Part shown: positions 1 through 11,382 of the stretch, piece by piece | Position numbering within the stretch: position 1 is the stretch's first letter | How the letters are laid out: each line of letters begins with the position of its first letter | Translations under genes and position numbers: made by a program | Assembly (NCBI RefSeq): GCF_000876655.1 | Contig: NZ_JYCN01000004.1 | Coordinates: 124,001 to 188,000, forward strand | Reading direction: 5' to 3' | Length of the DNA stretch: 64,000 nucleotides | From: Arthrobacter sp. SPG23 | Lineage (GTDB): Bacteria; Actinomycetota; Actinomycetes; Actinomycetales; Micrococcaceae | The notes under the pieces: generated by a model | Told to the model about the DNA's origin: nothing | Seen by the model: the letters and a program-made list of their open reading frames with translations, nothing else | Databases searched by the model: none

Positions 1-1
1 C

Positions 2-2098
2 GGCGACGGCGGCATGGTGCTTGCATGCTCCGCCCTGCGGCGCAGCTACCGCGACGCCATCCGGGAGCAGGCACCGGACACCGTGTTCCTGCACCTGCAC
101 GGCAGCAAAGAGGTGCTGAGGGCACGGACTGAAGGGCGGACCGGCCACTTCATGCCGCCCGCCCTCCTCGATTCGCAGCTCGCCACCCTGGAACCGCTCG
201 ACGCCGACGAAGCCGGCGTCGTGGTGGACATCGCCGCCCCGGTTGACCAGGTGGTGACCGAAGCGCTGGCGGGCCTCGCCCTCCTGAACGCTGCCGCCGT
301 CGCCGGTTCCACGGCAGCGGGCACCCGCGAAGGTGCCGCCGGCACCCAGCCGCGGCAGTTCGACGTCGACCTCCAGGCCGCGCCGTTCAACCTCGACGAC
401 GCAGCGGTTCAGTGGGTGAACAGCACCCTCGAGTCGATGAGCCTCGAGGAAAAGATCGGACAGCTGTTCATCAACCACAACAACGACTACTCCCCGGAGT
501 ACCTCGACGGTGTGCTGGAGAACTACTACGTGGGCGGCATGCGCTACCGGCCCGGCCCCTCGGCCGCGGTGCAGGAACACATCCGCTACGCGCAGTCCAA
601 GACCCGCATCCCGCTGCTGGTGGCCTCCAACCCGGAAATGGGGGGAGCCGGAAGCTGCGACGACGGGACGTTCGTGTCCACGCACCTGCAGGCCGGTTCG
701 CACCCGGACAAGGCCATCGCCCGGCAGATGGGCCAGGTGGCCGGCGTCGAAACCGCGGCGCTGGGCTGCAACTGGGCCTTCGCGCCGATCGTGGACATCC
801 ACTACAACTGGCGGAACACGGTCATCTCCACCCGGGCCTTCGGCAACACCCCGGAGATCGTGGTGGAGCGCGCCAAGGAGTACTTCGACGGCATCAGCGA
901 GTCACCCACCGCCTGCGCCATGAAGCACTTCCCCGGCGACGGCATGGACGAGCGCGACCAGCACGTGGTCACGTCCTACAACACCCTTGGCTACGAGGAG
1001 TGGAACCGGACCTACGGGCACGTGTACCGCGAAATGATCGGCCACGGCGTGCAGTCCATCATGATCGGCCACATCGGCGCACCGGAACTGTCCCGGCACT
1101 TCCGCCCGGGCCTCGCGGACAAGGACATCAAGCCTGCCACGCTGGCGCCGGAACTGCTGCAGGACCTGCTCCGCGGCGAGCTGGGCTTCAACGGGCTGAT
1201 CCTCACGGACGCCTCGCAGATGATCGGGCTGACCCAGGCCATGAAGCGCAAGGACCTGGTGCCGGCCACCATCGCCGCCGGCTGCGACATGTTCCTGTTC
1301 TTCCGCAACCCGGCGGAGGACTTCCAGTACATGCTGGACGGCTACAAGTCCGGCGTCATCACCGAGCAGCGGCTGCAAGACGCGCTGCGCCGGATCCTGG
1401 GACTGAAAGCCTCCCTGGGCCTCCACCGGAAGGCACGCCACGAGCTGGTCCCGCCGGCGGACGCGCTCGCCGTGATCGGTTGCGACGCCCACCGGGCCAT
1501 TGCGGCAGAGATCGCGGACAAGACCGTCACCCTGGTCAAGGACACTGCCGGCAACCTGCCCATCACGCCGGAGACGCACAAGCGGATCCGCCTGTACGGC
1601 ATTTCCGGCGGCTCGGACTTCACCAGGGCTGACCCGCTGGCCTACCTGGACACCGTCAAGGCGGAGCTGGAGAATGCCGGCTTCGAGGTGCACCTGTTCA
1701 AGACGGCGGACCAGCGCGAGGCGGCAGGGGAGACCGGCGTGAACTTCATGTCGGTCATCTCGGAGGAAGCCACCGGCGACTACGCGGACAAGTACGACGC
1801 CGCCTTCGTGTTCGCCAACGTGAAGGGCTTCGCCCAGGAGGCAGCCATCCGGATCAAGTGGTCCACCCCGATGGCCGCGGAGATCCCGTGGTATGTCACC
1901 GAGGTCCCCACCGTGTTCGTCTCGCTCAACCAGCCCAACCACCTGATTGATGTGCCGATGGTGAAGACTGCCATCCACGCCCACGCAGGCTCGCCCGAGG
2001 CCATTCGGGCGACCATCGAAAAGATCATGGGGAGGTCTGAATTCCAGGGGACGTTCAACGAGAACGTCTTCTGCGATTCCTTTGACACCCGGCTCTGA
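2..2098 (+). CDS. Gluconokinase (C-terminal part) fused to a family 3 glycoside hydrolase; 5' end outside window
   Basis: The reading frame is open through the left edge, so the N-terminus (including any kinase P-loop) is not visible. The first ~90 residues visible match the C-terminal half of GntK-type gluconokinase ([10 protein letters not shown] and a GHFMP...LLDSQ...LEPL stretch). After a short Ala/Gly linker, from about residue 120 counted from the ATG at 14, a GH3 domain follows. It has a NagZ-like loop KHFPGDG (304-310) followed by D315-x-H317, where the usual motif is KHFPGHG...D-[ST]-H, and a nucleophile-type Asp399 in LTDAS. A C-terminal alpha/beta domain completes it. No signal peptide separates the two parts, so the hydrolase is probably cytoplasmic. 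Members of GH3 with this loop act on N-acetylhexosaminides; the substrate here is not certain. The gene ends before a long palindrome at 2115-2174. Confidence 0.85.
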   Translation, partial: GDGGMVLACSALRRSYRDAIREQAPDTVFLHLHGSKEVLRARTEGRTGHFMPPALLDSQLATLEPLDADEAGVVVDIAAPVDQVVTEALAGLALLNAAAVAGSTAAGTREGAAGTQPRQFDVDLQAAPFNLDDAAVQWVNSTLESMSLEEKIGQLFINHNNDYSPEYLDGVLENYYVGGMRYRPGPSAAVQEHIRYAQSKTRIPLLVASNPEMGGAGSCDDGTFVSTHLQAGSHPDKAIARQMGQVAGVETAALGCNWAFAPIVDIHYNWRNTVISTRAFGNTPEIVVERAKEYFDGISESPTACAMKHFPGDGMDERDQHVVTSYNTLGYEEWNRTYGHVYREMIGHGVQSIMIGHIGAPELSRHFRPGLADKDIKPATLAPELLQDLLRGELGFNGLILTDASQMIGLTQAMKRKDLVPATIAAGCDMFLFFRNPAEDFQYMLDGYKSGVITEQRLQDALRRILGLKASLGLHRKARHELVPPADALAVIGCDAHRAIAAEIADKTVTLVKDTAGNLPITPETHKRIRLYGISGGSDFTRADPLAYLDTVKAELENAGFEVHLFKTADQREAAGETGVNFMSVISEEATGDYADKYDAAFVFANVKGFAQEAAIRIKWSTPMAAEIPWYVTEVPTVFVSLNQPNHLIDVPMVKTAIHAHAGSPEAIRATIEKIMGRSEFQGTFNENVFCDSFDTRL

Positions 2099-2114
2099 CC
2101 CGGTAACGGCCGGG

Positions 2115-2174
2115 GGACACTGAAACGGCCCGGGGACACACGAATCCGTGTGTCTCCAGGCCGTTTCGGTGTCC
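2115..2174. repeat. Long intergenic palindrome (28-nt arms, 4-nt loop)
   Basis: Left arm begins GGACACTGAAACGGCC; the right arm is its complement with 3 mismatches in 28, around an AATC loop. It lies between two co-directional genes and has no trailing T run, so it is not a typical terminator. Its architecture resembles the palindromes at 36132, 36499 and 37559. Confidence 0.85.
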
Positions 2175-2219
2175 GGGGACCTTTTGCGCGACCCATTCCC
2201 TGTGGCGGCGCGTCCGGCG

Positions 2220-2225
2220 TAGCGT
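2220..2225 (+). promoter_or_regulatory. -10 box TAGCGT of a probable leaderless promoter
   Basis: TAGCGT ends 6 nt before the ATG at 2232, with no Shine-Dalgarno sequence between. This matches the TANNNT-N6-start pattern seen at several other genes in the window. Confidence 0.55.
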
Positions 2226-2231
2226 GGGTGC

Positions 2232-3506
2232 ATGGAGCGAACGGGGTGCGTGGTTGTCGGCGGAGGGCCGGCGGGGATGATGCTGGGCCTCCTGCTGGCC
2301 CGGGCCGGGGTGGAAGTTACGGTCCTCGAAAAGCACGGCGACTTCCTCCGGGATTTCCGCGGCGACACCGTGCACGCGTCCACCATCAGGCTGATCGACG
2401 AACTGGGGCTGGGCGACGGGTTCCGGAAGCTTCCGCAGAGCAAGCTGAACAACGTCGCCTTTCCCATCCCGGGCGCCGGACTGGTCACCCTGGGCGATTT
2501 CTCGTCCCTGAAACCCCCGTACAACTACATCGCCATGATGCCGCAGTGGGACTTCCTGAACTTCCTCGCCTCCGAGGCCGCCCGCGAACCCACGTTCACG
2601 CTCCTGATGGAGCATGAAGCCACCTCGTTAATGTTCGACGGCGGGCGGGTCACCGGCGTCCGCTACCGGACGCGTGGGAACGGCGGGGTGCAGGGTGGGA
2701 TGCGGGGCATTGACGGGGCGCTCCAGGCGGACCTCGTGGTGGCCACGGACGGGCGCCATTCCGTGCTGCGCCGGGCCGCCGGCCTGCAGCCGAAGGAGTA
2801 TCCGGTTCCCTTCGACACCTGGTGGTTCAAGCTCCCGCGCCACGCTTCGGAACAGGGCGCGGTGGCGGGCATCGTCCCGGCGTTCCGGGACCGCGAAGCC
2901 ATGATTGCCCTGTTCCGCGACGACTACTACCAGATGGGCTACCTCGGCCCCAAGGGAGCAGACGCCAGGATCCGGGCCGAAGGGGTGGAGCGGTTCAGGG
3001 AGCGGGTCGCCGCCTTGCGTCCTGACCTGGCGGACCGCGTGGACTCCATCCGTTCGCTCGACGACCTCCACTGGCTGGACGTGCGGCTGGACCGGCTGCG
3101 GCGCTGGTACGTGGACGGGCTGCTGTGCATCGGCGACGCCGCCCATGCCATGTCCCCGGCGGGCGGCGTGGGCATCAACCTGGCCATCCAGGATGCCGTG
3201 GCGGCGGCCGCGCGGCTGGCACCGGCCTTGCTCCGGGGGCAGGTGCCGGTGAAGGACCTTGCCGCGGTGGAACGGCGGCGCCGGATGCCTACCGTCGTTG
3301 TCCAGACCGTCCAGCGCGTGATGCACCGGGCAGTGTTCGTTCCGCTGTTCGCCGGGAAGCGGTCCGGGGCTCCGCCGGTCCTGCTGTTCTTTGTCCGGCA
3401 TGCCCCGGTGGTGCGGCGGCTGATGCCGCGGCTCATCGCTTTCGGCCCCAGGCCGGAACACGCGCCGCCGTTTGCCCGCCGTGGTCAGCCGCGGGCGGCG
3501 AGGTAA
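2232..3506 (+). CDS. FAD-dependent monooxygenase (aromatic hydroxylase / PHBH fold)
   Basis: A 424-residue flavoprotein of the FAD_binding_3 family. The N-terminal dinucleotide-binding motif is GGGPAG (residues 10-15). A DG motif lies in VVATDGRHS, and GDAAHAMSPAGGVGINLAIQDA starts at G301-D302, which is the second FAD/ribityl motif of p-hydroxybenzoate hydroxylase-type enzymes. These enzymes hydroxylate or epoxidise small organic substrates with NAD(P)H and O2. No pathway partner is adjacent, so the substrate cannot be named. The start is the ATG at 2232, preceded by a -10-like box and no ribosome site. The gene is convergent with the ACP gene, with no spacing room (stop at 3506 overlaps the ACP 3' end at 3485). 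Confidence 0.88.
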   Translation: MERTGCVVVGGGPAGMMLGLLLARAGVEVTVLEKHGDFLRDFRGDTVHASTIRLIDELGLGDGFRKLPQSKLNNVAFPIPGAGLVTLGDFSSLKPPYNYIAMMPQWDFLNFLASEAAREPTFTLLMEHEATSLMFDGGRVTGVRYRTRGNGGVQGGMRGIDGALQADLVVATDGRHSVLRRAAGLQPKEYPVPFDTWWFKLPRHASEQGAVAGIVPAFRDREAMIALFRDDYYQMGYLGPKGADARIRAEGVERFRERVAALRPDLADRVDSIRSLDDLHWLDVRLDRLRRWYVDGLLCIGDAAHAMSPAGGVGINLAIQDAVAAAARLAPALLRGQVPVKDLAAVERRRRMPTVVVQTVQRVMHRAVFVPLFAGKRSGAPPVLLFFVRHAPVVRRLMPRLIAFGPRPEHAPPFARRGQPRAAR

Positions 3507-3727
3507 TCGATCAGGCCCTTGACGGTGGCTACCGCGGCGTAGTCGCGTTCCGGAATGTCCACGCCGGTGCCCTCGTTGATGGTCTCGACGAGCCGGAGGA
3601 AATCCAGCGAATCGAGTTCGAGGTCCTGCCGCAGCCGGGAGCCTTCGTCGAGGCCGTCAAAGTCGACGTCCGGCGCAACCTGGCTGATGGCCGTGTGCAC
3701 GGCCTGCCGTGCCTCCTGCTCGTTCAT
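3485..3727 (-). CDS. Acyl carrier protein, last gene of the acsA-E1-E2 operon
   Basis: An 80-residue acidic protein with the phosphopantetheine attachment site at Ser40 in LELDSLDFLRLVE, typical of ACP. The start ATG overlaps the E2 stop codon as ATGA (4 bp), so it is translationally coupled to the dehydrogenase genes. It is not next to fatty-acid synthesis genes, which suggests a dedicated ACP that receives or presents an acyl group from this complex (inference). Its 3' end overlaps the 3' end of the convergent monooxygenase gene by about 22 bp. Confidence 0.9.
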   Translation of the reverse strand: MNEQEARQAVHTAISQVAPDVDFDGLDEGSRLRQDLELDSLDFLRLVETINEGTGVDIPERDYAAVATVKGLIDYLAARG

Positions 3728-5185
3728 AGCTCCTCCGGTTTTTGCAGCAGTTCGTCGATGCGGGCCAGGAAGCGGCCGCCCCGGAGCCCGTCGCTGACCC
3801 GGTGGTCGGCGGACAGGGTGGCGGTGACAGCGGGCCGCACGCCCAGCATGCCGTCGTGCGCCCAGGGCTGCTCCACCACTTTGCCCAGGCCCACCATGGC
3901 CACCTGCGGCGGGTAGATGACGCCGTAAACGGCCTCCACGCCGAGGTCGCCCAGGTTGGTGACCGTGATGGTGGGATCGGCCATTTCCGCGCGCTGCAGC
4001 CGCCCGGCACGCGCCCGGCTGACCAGGTCCCGCAGCTGCTGCATCAGCACGTCCACGGCCAGGGTGTCGGCGTCGTGGATGGCGGGCGCCACCAGTCCGC
4101 CGTGCCGCAGGGCCACGGCAACGCCGAGGTGCACGGAGCTGCTCGGCCGGAACGGTCCGTCGGTGAAGAAGCCGTTGATTTCCGGGACTTCCCGGGCGGC
4201 CACGGCCGTTGCCTTCAACAGCAGGGCCGACGGAACCAGCCGCGAGGCCACCGGCCGCTGTTCGTTGACCTGTTGCATCCACCCGATGGCGGCGCGTAGG
4301 TCCAGCGTGGTGCTGACGTAATAGTGCGGGATGGACTGCTTGGACCGGGTCATCAGCGAACCGATGGCCCGCCGGAGGCTGGACAGGCGGTCCTGCGCGT
4401 CCGACGGCGGTGCCTCCTTCGGGTGCGGCACCTCCACCCCGGGAAGAATGGCTTCTTCCGGCGGCTCTTCAGCGGGAACGGGCGCCGCGCGTCCGCTGAC
4501 GGCACGCTGGACGTCAGCCTCGGTGACGGCGCCGTCGGGTCCCGTCCCGGGCACGGTGCCGATGTCGACGCCGAGCTGGTCCGCGAGCCGCCGCGCCCGC
4601 GGCGAGGACCGGATCCTGGTGCCAGGGGGGCGCAGGGGCGGTGCGCTGAGCCGCCGGAGCTGCCGGTTCTGCCGGGGCTGAACGGACAGCCGGGGCCGGC
4701 GCCGGCCGGGCGGCCGCAGCACGTTCCACGTCGGCGCGGGTGACGGCGCCGTGCTTTCCGGTCCCGCGGATCCCTGCAGTTTCCACGCCAAGCTGGTGTG
4801 CCAGGTGCCGGACCGGGGGAGGAACCTGGGCCGCGGCCGCGCCTTCGGGCTCTGCGGCAGCGGCGGTGACGGCTGCTTCTGCCGGGGCGGCTGCCGCCTT
4901 CGCTTGCGCACCAGCGAGCCGACCTCCTGCCTGGCCGGCGCCGTCGTCGGGAGTCTGGGTGATCCGGGCCAGGGGAGTGCCGATGGGAACAGTGGTGCCA
5001 ATATCCACCAGCAGTTCGGCCACCACGCCCTCTTCGAAGGACTCAACGTCCATTACGGTCTTGTCCGTGTCCACAACGGCCACCACATCGCCGCGGTGCA
5101 CGTAGTCTCCCGGTTTGACGAGCCACTCCACCATCTTGCCGTGCTCCATGTCCGCGCCAAGGGACGGCATCCTGAAATCACCCAC
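3724..5185 (-). pseudogene. 2-oxoacid dehydrogenase E2 (dihydrolipoyl acyltransferase) with a frameshift
   Basis: The N-terminal frame (from ATG 5185) encodes a lipoyl domain with the lipoylated Lys42 in DTDKTVMDVES, an Ala/Pro linker and a first peripheral-subunit-binding domain (VRHLAHQLGVETAG...). At about 4625-4630, a run of six G, the coding signal moves to another frame. It continues there with a second binding domain (ARRLADQLGVDIG...) and the complete catalytic domain ending near the active-site motif DHRVSDG. The total of 1462 nt is one base more than a multiple of three, so removing one G restores a single ~486-residue protein. Both halves look intact and conserved, so a sequencing error, a recent mutation or slippage are all possible. 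The start overlaps the E1beta end by 8 bp. Two E3-binding domains are present, although no E3 gene is in the operon. Confidence 0.85.
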
Positions 5186-6158
5186 GCGCCCCTACCGCCT
5201 CCCGGGCCGCAGCAACAATGCGTTCCACCGTGGGCAGCGCCGCCAGTTCCAGGTGTTTGGCGTAGGGCAGCGGCGCCTCCGCGCTGCACACCCGGCCTAC
5301 GGGGGCGTCCAAGTCGAAGAACGAATTTTCGGTGATCCGTGCGCTCAGCTCGGCGGAGATGCTGCCGCTCCGCCAGCCTTCGTCCACCACAACGGCGCGG
5401 TGGGTCTTGGCGACGCTCCCCAGGATGGCGGCGTCGTCGAGCGGGCGCAGGACGCGCAAATCGAGCACCTCGGCATCGATGCCCTCCGCTGCCAACCGGG
5501 CGGCGGCGTCGAGCACTGCCGGCAGCGTTCCGCCGTACGTGATGAGCGAAATGTCCTGGCCGGCGCGGCGGACCGCAGCGGTGCTGATATCCACGGGGCC
5601 GGCGTCGTCAGCGAGCTCCCCGGCCACGTTGTAGAGGGTTCCGTGCTCGAAGATGAGCACCGGATCCGGGTCTTCCAGGGCGGTCCACAGCATCCCGCGG
5701 GCGTCCTCAAGGGTTGCGGGGGTGAGGATGCGCAGGCCCGGGATGTGCGCGTACCACCCTTCCAGGCTGTGCGAGTGCTGGGCTCCCAGCTGGCGGCCGG
5801 CGCCCGTGGTCATCCGGATGACCAGCGGCACGTTGAACTGCCCGCCGGACATGTGCAGCAGGGTGGCCGCATTGTTCACCAGCTGATCCAGCGCCAGCAG
5901 GCTGAAATTCACGGTCATGATCTCCACTATCGGCCGCATCCCGCCCAGGGCTGCCCCGATGCCTGCGCCCACGAAGCCGGCTTCGGACAGCGGAGTGTCC
6001 CGGATCCTTTCCGGACCGAACTCCTCGAACAAGCCAAGGCTCACGGCGAAGCAGCCGCCGTAGGCGCCAACGTCCTCACCCATGAGGAACACCCGCTCAT
6101 CGCGCTGGATGGCATCCCGGATGGCTGCCCGCATGGCTTCGCGGTAGGTGGTCTTCAT
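5178..6158 (-). CDS. 2-oxoacid dehydrogenase E1 component, beta subunit (pyruvate/acetoin type)
   Basis: A 326-residue transketolase-like pyrimidine-binding subunit that starts [17 protein letters not shown]. It has the typical VFLMGEDVG segment, DTPLSE, and a C-terminal transketolase domain with ITYGG and VVDEGWRSG. With the alpha subunit it forms the thiamine-diphosphate decarboxylase of a pyruvate- or acetoin-dehydrogenase-like complex. The start ATG (6158) overlaps the E1alpha stop as ATGA; the end overlaps the E2 start by 8 bp. An in-frame upstream extension exists but lies inside E1alpha and is not supported. Pyruvate, acetoin and branched-chain ketoacids cannot be told apart from sequence alone. 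Confidence 0.92.
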   Translation of the reverse strand: MKTTYREAMRAAIRDAIQRDERVFLMGEDVGAYGGCFAVSLGLFEEFGPERIRDTPLSEAGFVGAGIGAALGGMRPIVEIMTVNFSLLALDQLVNNAATLLHMSGGQFNVPLVIRMTTGAGRQLGAQHSHSLEGWYAHIPGLRILTPATLEDARGMLWTALEDPDPVLIFEHGTLYNVAGELADDAGPVDISTAAVRRAGQDISLITYGGTLPAVLDAAARLAAEGIDAEVLDLRVLRPLDDAAILGSVAKTHRAVVVDEGWRSGSISAELSARITENSFFDLDAPVGRVCSAEAPLPYAKHLELAALPTVERIVAAAREAVGARG

Positions 6159-7152
6159 TCCGCGCCCCGCTCGCTGTAGACGAACCGGGTCAGGTCTTCC
6201 AGCGGCTCCGGGGTGCCGGCCTCGGCGAATTCCACCGCGGCTTTTACTTCGTCCTCCACCTCCCGCTGGATGGCCTTCCAGTCCTTTCCCGACAACTGCC
6301 CGGTGGCTTCCAACGCGGTCCGCAGCGTGTCGATGGGATCGCGCTCCATCCAGCGGGAGACCTCCTTCTTGTCCCGGTAGCGTTCGGGATCGAACATGGA
6401 GTGGGCCCTGAAACGGTAGGTCCGCAGCTCGAGGAAATGCGGTCCGCCGCCGGCCCGGACGGCGTCCACCGCGCGGCGGGCTGCCTCTTCGACGGCGAGC
6501 ACATCCATTCCGTCCGCGGACCACGACGCGATCTCGTAGCCGGCGGCCTTAAGGGCAATGTCGGTCTGCGATTCGGAACGTGCCAGCGCGGTGCCCATGG
6601 CATACAGGTTGTTTTCGCAGCAGAACAGCACCGGCAGCTGCCAGAGCGCGGCGAGGTTCAGGCTTTCGTGGAATGCGCCCTCGGCCACGGCGCCTTCGCC
6701 GAAGAAGCAGACGGTCACGCGGGAGCGCCCGGACATTTTGTCGGCGAGAGCCAGGCCCACGGCCAGCGGCAGTCCGCCCGCCACGATCGCGTTGCCGCCG
6801 AAGAAGCGGGTGGCAGCGTCGAACAGGTGCATCGAGCCGCCGCGGCCGCGGCAGCAGCCCTCCACATAGCCGTACATTTCAGCCAGGATGGCTCCGGCGG
6901 GCACGCCGCGCAGCAGCGCGTGGCCGTGCTCCCGGTACGTGGCCACCACGGCGTCGTCCGGAGCCAGGGTGCTCATGACACCTGCGGCCACCGCTTCCTC
7001 GCCGATGTAGACGTGCAGGAATCCGCGGATCTTGGCCGCGCTGTAGAGTTCCACGCATTGTTCCTCGAGTCGCCGCACCCGAAGCATCTGGTGGAGCAGG
7101 TGGCGGGCATGGTCGGAGTCCGCTTTTCCAGTGCCGCGCGCTGCTGTGCCGG

Positions 7153-7156
<4 letters not shown>
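6155..7156 (-). CDS. 2-oxoacid dehydrogenase E1 component, alpha subunit
   Basis: A thiamine-diphosphate-binding subunit of about 333 residues from a GTG start at 7156, which overlaps the acsA stop as GTGA and has GGAG 7 nt upstream. Core signatures are the RxRRLEE region, [10 protein letters not shown], and the TPP-binding stretch [11 protein letters not shown]...CCENN. The usual GDG of that motif reads GEG here. Also present is [12 protein letters not shown], the phosphorylation-loop region of E1alpha. It should decarboxylate a 2-oxoacid or acetoin and pass the acyl group to the lipoyl arm of E2. The neighbours are acsA upstream and E1beta downstream. Confidence 0.9.
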
Positions 7157-8976
<1,820 letters not shown>

Positions 8977-9099
8977 GGTTCAATCGGACTCCTCGCCGGG
9001 GAAGCTGCATAGAGTAGAAAGTCCCGTGGGTTTCCGGTCCGCCCGCCAGTCTGTCCCCCCAGCGACGTGGGCACGGGCCGGCACGCACCGCGGAGCCAC

Positions 9100-9105
9100 T
9101 AAACT
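9100..9105 (+). promoter_or_regulatory. -10 box TAAACT of probable leaderless pyrE promoter
   Basis: TAAACT ends 7 nt before the pyrE ATG at 9113. The intervening GGAGCCC includes a GGAG, so either leaderless initiation or a very short leader is possible. Confidence 0.5.
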
Positions 9106-9112
9106 GGAGCCC

Positions 9113-9697
9113 ATGACTGCTCCCAGCTTCCCTGCAGCTGACGCTGCTGCCGCCCGTGCCCGCCTGCTTGAACTGATCAAGGAACTCGCCGTGGTCCGCG
9201 GCAAGGTGATCCTGTCCAGCGGAGCCGAAGCCGACTACTACATTGACCTCCGCCGCATCACGCTGCACCACGAGGCCTCCAAGCTGGTGGGCCAGGTCAT
9301 GCTGTCGCTGATGGACGACGCCGGGATCGACTTTGAGTGCGCCGGCGGACTCACCATGGGGGCGGACCCGGTGGGCACCGCCGTGATGCATGCCGCAGTC
9401 GACGCCGGCCGGCCCGTGGACGCCTTCGTGGTCCGCAAGGCGCAGAAGTCCTACGGTATGGGCCGCCAGGTTGAGGGCCCCTCGGTGGAGGGCCGGAAGG
9501 TCCTGGTCCTGGAGGACACCTCCACCACCGGCGGGTCCGCGCTGACCGCCGTCGAGGGCGTCCGCAATGCTGGCGGCAACGTCGTCGCCGTCGCCGTGAT
9601 TGTGGACCGCGACACCGGCGCCAAGGAAAAGATCGAAGCCGAAGCCGGCGTCCCCTACCTGTTCGCCTTCGGAAAAGATGAACTCGGCCTGAACTAG
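9113..9697 (+). CDS. pyrE: Orotate phosphoribosyltransferase
   Basis: A 194-residue type I phosphoribosyltransferase that converts orotate and PRPP to OMP in pyrimidine synthesis. The PRPP-binding loop is VLVLEDTSTTGGS near residues 128-140, and the early KGKVILSSGAEADYYIDLR-like region is characteristic of OPRT. The ATG at 9113 is chosen because it directly follows the -10-like box and matches the family start; an upstream in-frame extension has no homology features. It stands alone, divergent from acsA. Confidence 0.93.
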   Translation: MTAPSFPAADAAAARARLLELIKELAVVRGKVILSSGAEADYYIDLRRITLHHEASKLVGQVMLSLMDDAGIDFECAGGLTMGADPVGTAVMHAAVDAGRPVDAFVVRKAQKSYGMGRQVEGPSVEGRKVLVLEDTSTTGGSALTAVEGVRNAGGNVVAVAVIVDRDTGAKEKIEAEAGVPYLFAFGKDELGLN

Positions 9698-9828
9698 CGA
9701 GCAGTTACCGGCGGCGCCTGCCGGGGGAACAATTCAGCCGGAAGCAAACCCCGCTTGGACGGCCAAGAGGCGTGACCTTACAATTTGCGTAGCTCAATTT
9801 CAAGTCACGCACCTGGAGAGAACGCGCC

Positions 9829-10647
9829 ATGCTCCCGTCGAACCCGGCACCCACCACCGTCGACCAGATCCAGAACCTCATCCTGGAGAGTGCCGATTTC
9901 GAGGACTTCCTCAACGAACTGGCGCGCTTCTCCGCGCACCAGATGGCGGGCGACGGCGACGATGCACTCTGCGGCATCACCCTGCTCCGGGACCGCAAGG
10001 CCGCCACCATCGGCTGGAGCAGCGACTCCGCCCGTGAAGTGGACGAGATCCAGTACCGGCTGTCGCAGGGACCGTGCCTGACCGCCGCGCAGGAGGAACG
10101 GGAAGTCCACGTCCCGGACCTCTTCGAAGAAGACCGGTGGGGTCCCGATTATGCCAACGCCGTCGCCTCGCACGGGCTGCGTTCGGTGCTGTCGCTTCCC
10201 TTTAGCCTCCAGGGGGAAGCCAAGGCAGCGCTGAACCTCTACTCGGATGTCCCGCGCAAGTTTGACGAAAAAGCAGCGGCCCGCGCCCGCGAGTACACCC
10301 GTGAAATCTCGCAGGCGCTCCGACTGGCTGTCCGTTTTTCGTTGCACACGGACAGTGCCACCAACCTCCGTGCCACGCTGGAATCCCGGACCACCATCGA
10401 CATCGCCATCGGAATTGTGATGGCGCAGAACCGCTGCAGCCAGGAGGCGGCAGTGCAAATCCTGACCGACGCGTCCAGCAACAGCAACGTCAAGCTGCGG
10501 GACATCGCGAAGTCGCTGGTGGATTCGGTCGGCGGGGCAGGCACCCGCACGCACTTCGAGGAGCCGGGACAGGGCCAGGACCGCGGCCAGGGGCGCGCGA
10601 CGGCCCGGAACCAGGACCGCCGCGAAGACCGAAGCCAGGCTGGATAG
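9829..10647 (+). CDS. GAF and ANTAR domain protein (RNA-binding antiterminator-type regulator)
   Basis: A 272-residue protein. Residues ~10-165 form a GAF sensory domain (LSQGPCLTAAQ, SVLSLPF). Residues ~180-235 match ANTAR, with the helical pattern TTIDIAIGIVMAQNRCSQEAA and the following LRDIA. ANTAR domains bind paired RNA hairpins and prevent termination. The final ~35 residues are a hydrophilic Gln/Arg-rich tail. A GGAGAG ribosome site precedes the ATG. Such GAF-ANTAR proteins are very common in Actinobacteria; the signal and target RNAs are unknown. A STAS-like gene follows 91 nt downstream. Confidence 0.9.
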   Translation: MLPSNPAPTTVDQIQNLILESADFEDFLNELARFSAHQMAGDGDDALCGITLLRDRKAATIGWSSDSAREVDEIQYRLSQGPCLTAAQEEREVHVPDLFEEDRWGPDYANAVASHGLRSVLSLPFSLQGEAKAALNLYSDVPRKFDEKAAARAREYTREISQALRLAVRFSLHTDSATNLRATLESRTTIDIAIGIVMAQNRCSQEAAVQILTDASSNSNVKLRDIAKSLVDSVGGAGTRTHFEEPGQGQDRGQGRATARNQDRREDRSQAG

Positions 10648-10738
10648 CCGCCAAGTGCAGGCTTGTGGCGCCGCCCCGCGGGGGATACGCTAGCCAAGGT
10701 TGAGCCGTCGGCCATAGACACCCTTTTTTGGAGTACCT

Positions 10739-11332
10739 ATGGACCGCAATCTTCATGCCCTCGTTAAGCTGGACGTCGCAGCCGATGTTGTTCGGATCGA
10801 GGTCCGGGGCAGCCTCAACCAGGAATCCCGCCCCGCCCTTGTGCACGTCATCCGGCGCATCCGCCGCATGGGAATTACCGCCCACATCCGCGTGGATCTC
10901 TCGCAGGCCGCGTTCGTGGAATCGCCTGCGTTGGTGGGGCTTCGCAACGACCTCAACGCGATCGGCGGCGGCGCCTCCGACGGCGACACCTCGACCGTTT
11001 CCGGCGTGTCCCTCGAATTCATGCCGCGGCGGGAGTCCCTTTCTCCCGAGGCCGGATCGGCCCTGCAGACAATTGAAATCAGCGGCGAATTCGCCGCCTC
11101 CATCGACCCCTCGGGATGCGGGCCGCTGGCCCAGTACTCCGACGACGAACTCCTGGCAGCCAGCGATTCCATCTTCGGCCTCCTGGACGATCCCGCCGCG
11201 ATTGCCGGAACGGAGCTGCTGGCGCAGTATGACGCGATCGGGATGGAAATCTCACGGCGGGAGAGCGCCGAAGCCGGCCGGAAGCACTCAGCAGACGGCC
11301 TGTCGGCGCGTCCGGCGGAGCCCGTGATCTAG
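10739..11332 (+). CDS. STAS-like domain protein
   Basis: A 197-residue protein with no clear enzyme motif. Residues ~8-75 alternate strand and helix like a STAS (anti-sigma antagonist) domain: VVRIEVRGSLNQESRPAL, then HIRVDLSQAAFVESPALVGLRNDL, which aligns with the phosphorylatable segment of SpoIIAA-like proteins. The second half is acidic and unassigned. GGAG lies 5 nt before the ATG. The position after a GAF-ANTAR gene suggests a role in stress or sensory signalling (inference). Confidence 0.6.
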   Translation: MDRNLHALVKLDVAADVVRIEVRGSLNQESRPALVHVIRRIRRMGITAHIRVDLSQAAFVESPALVGLRNDLNAIGGGASDGDTSTVSGVSLEFMPRRESLSPEAGSALQTIEISGEFAASIDPSGCGPLAQYSDDELLAASDSIFGLLDDPAAIAGTELLAQYDAIGMEISRRESAEAGRKHSADGLSARPAEPVI

Positions 11333-11370
11333 CTGGTTTCGCGGGTTTCATATCCGGGTTCCGCTGTGGC

Positions 11371-11376
11371 TACGGT
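11371..11376 (+). promoter_or_regulatory. -10 box TACGGT of probable leaderless promoter
   Basis: TACGGT ends 6 nt before the GTG start at 11383. Confidence 0.45.
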
Positions 11377-11382
11377 AGAGGT

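Noticed and set aside
902..2524. Long minus-strand ORF across the GH3 and monooxygenase genes
   Set aside because: It lies antisense to well-recognised proteins, has no family motif, and such open antisense frames are routine at this G+C content.
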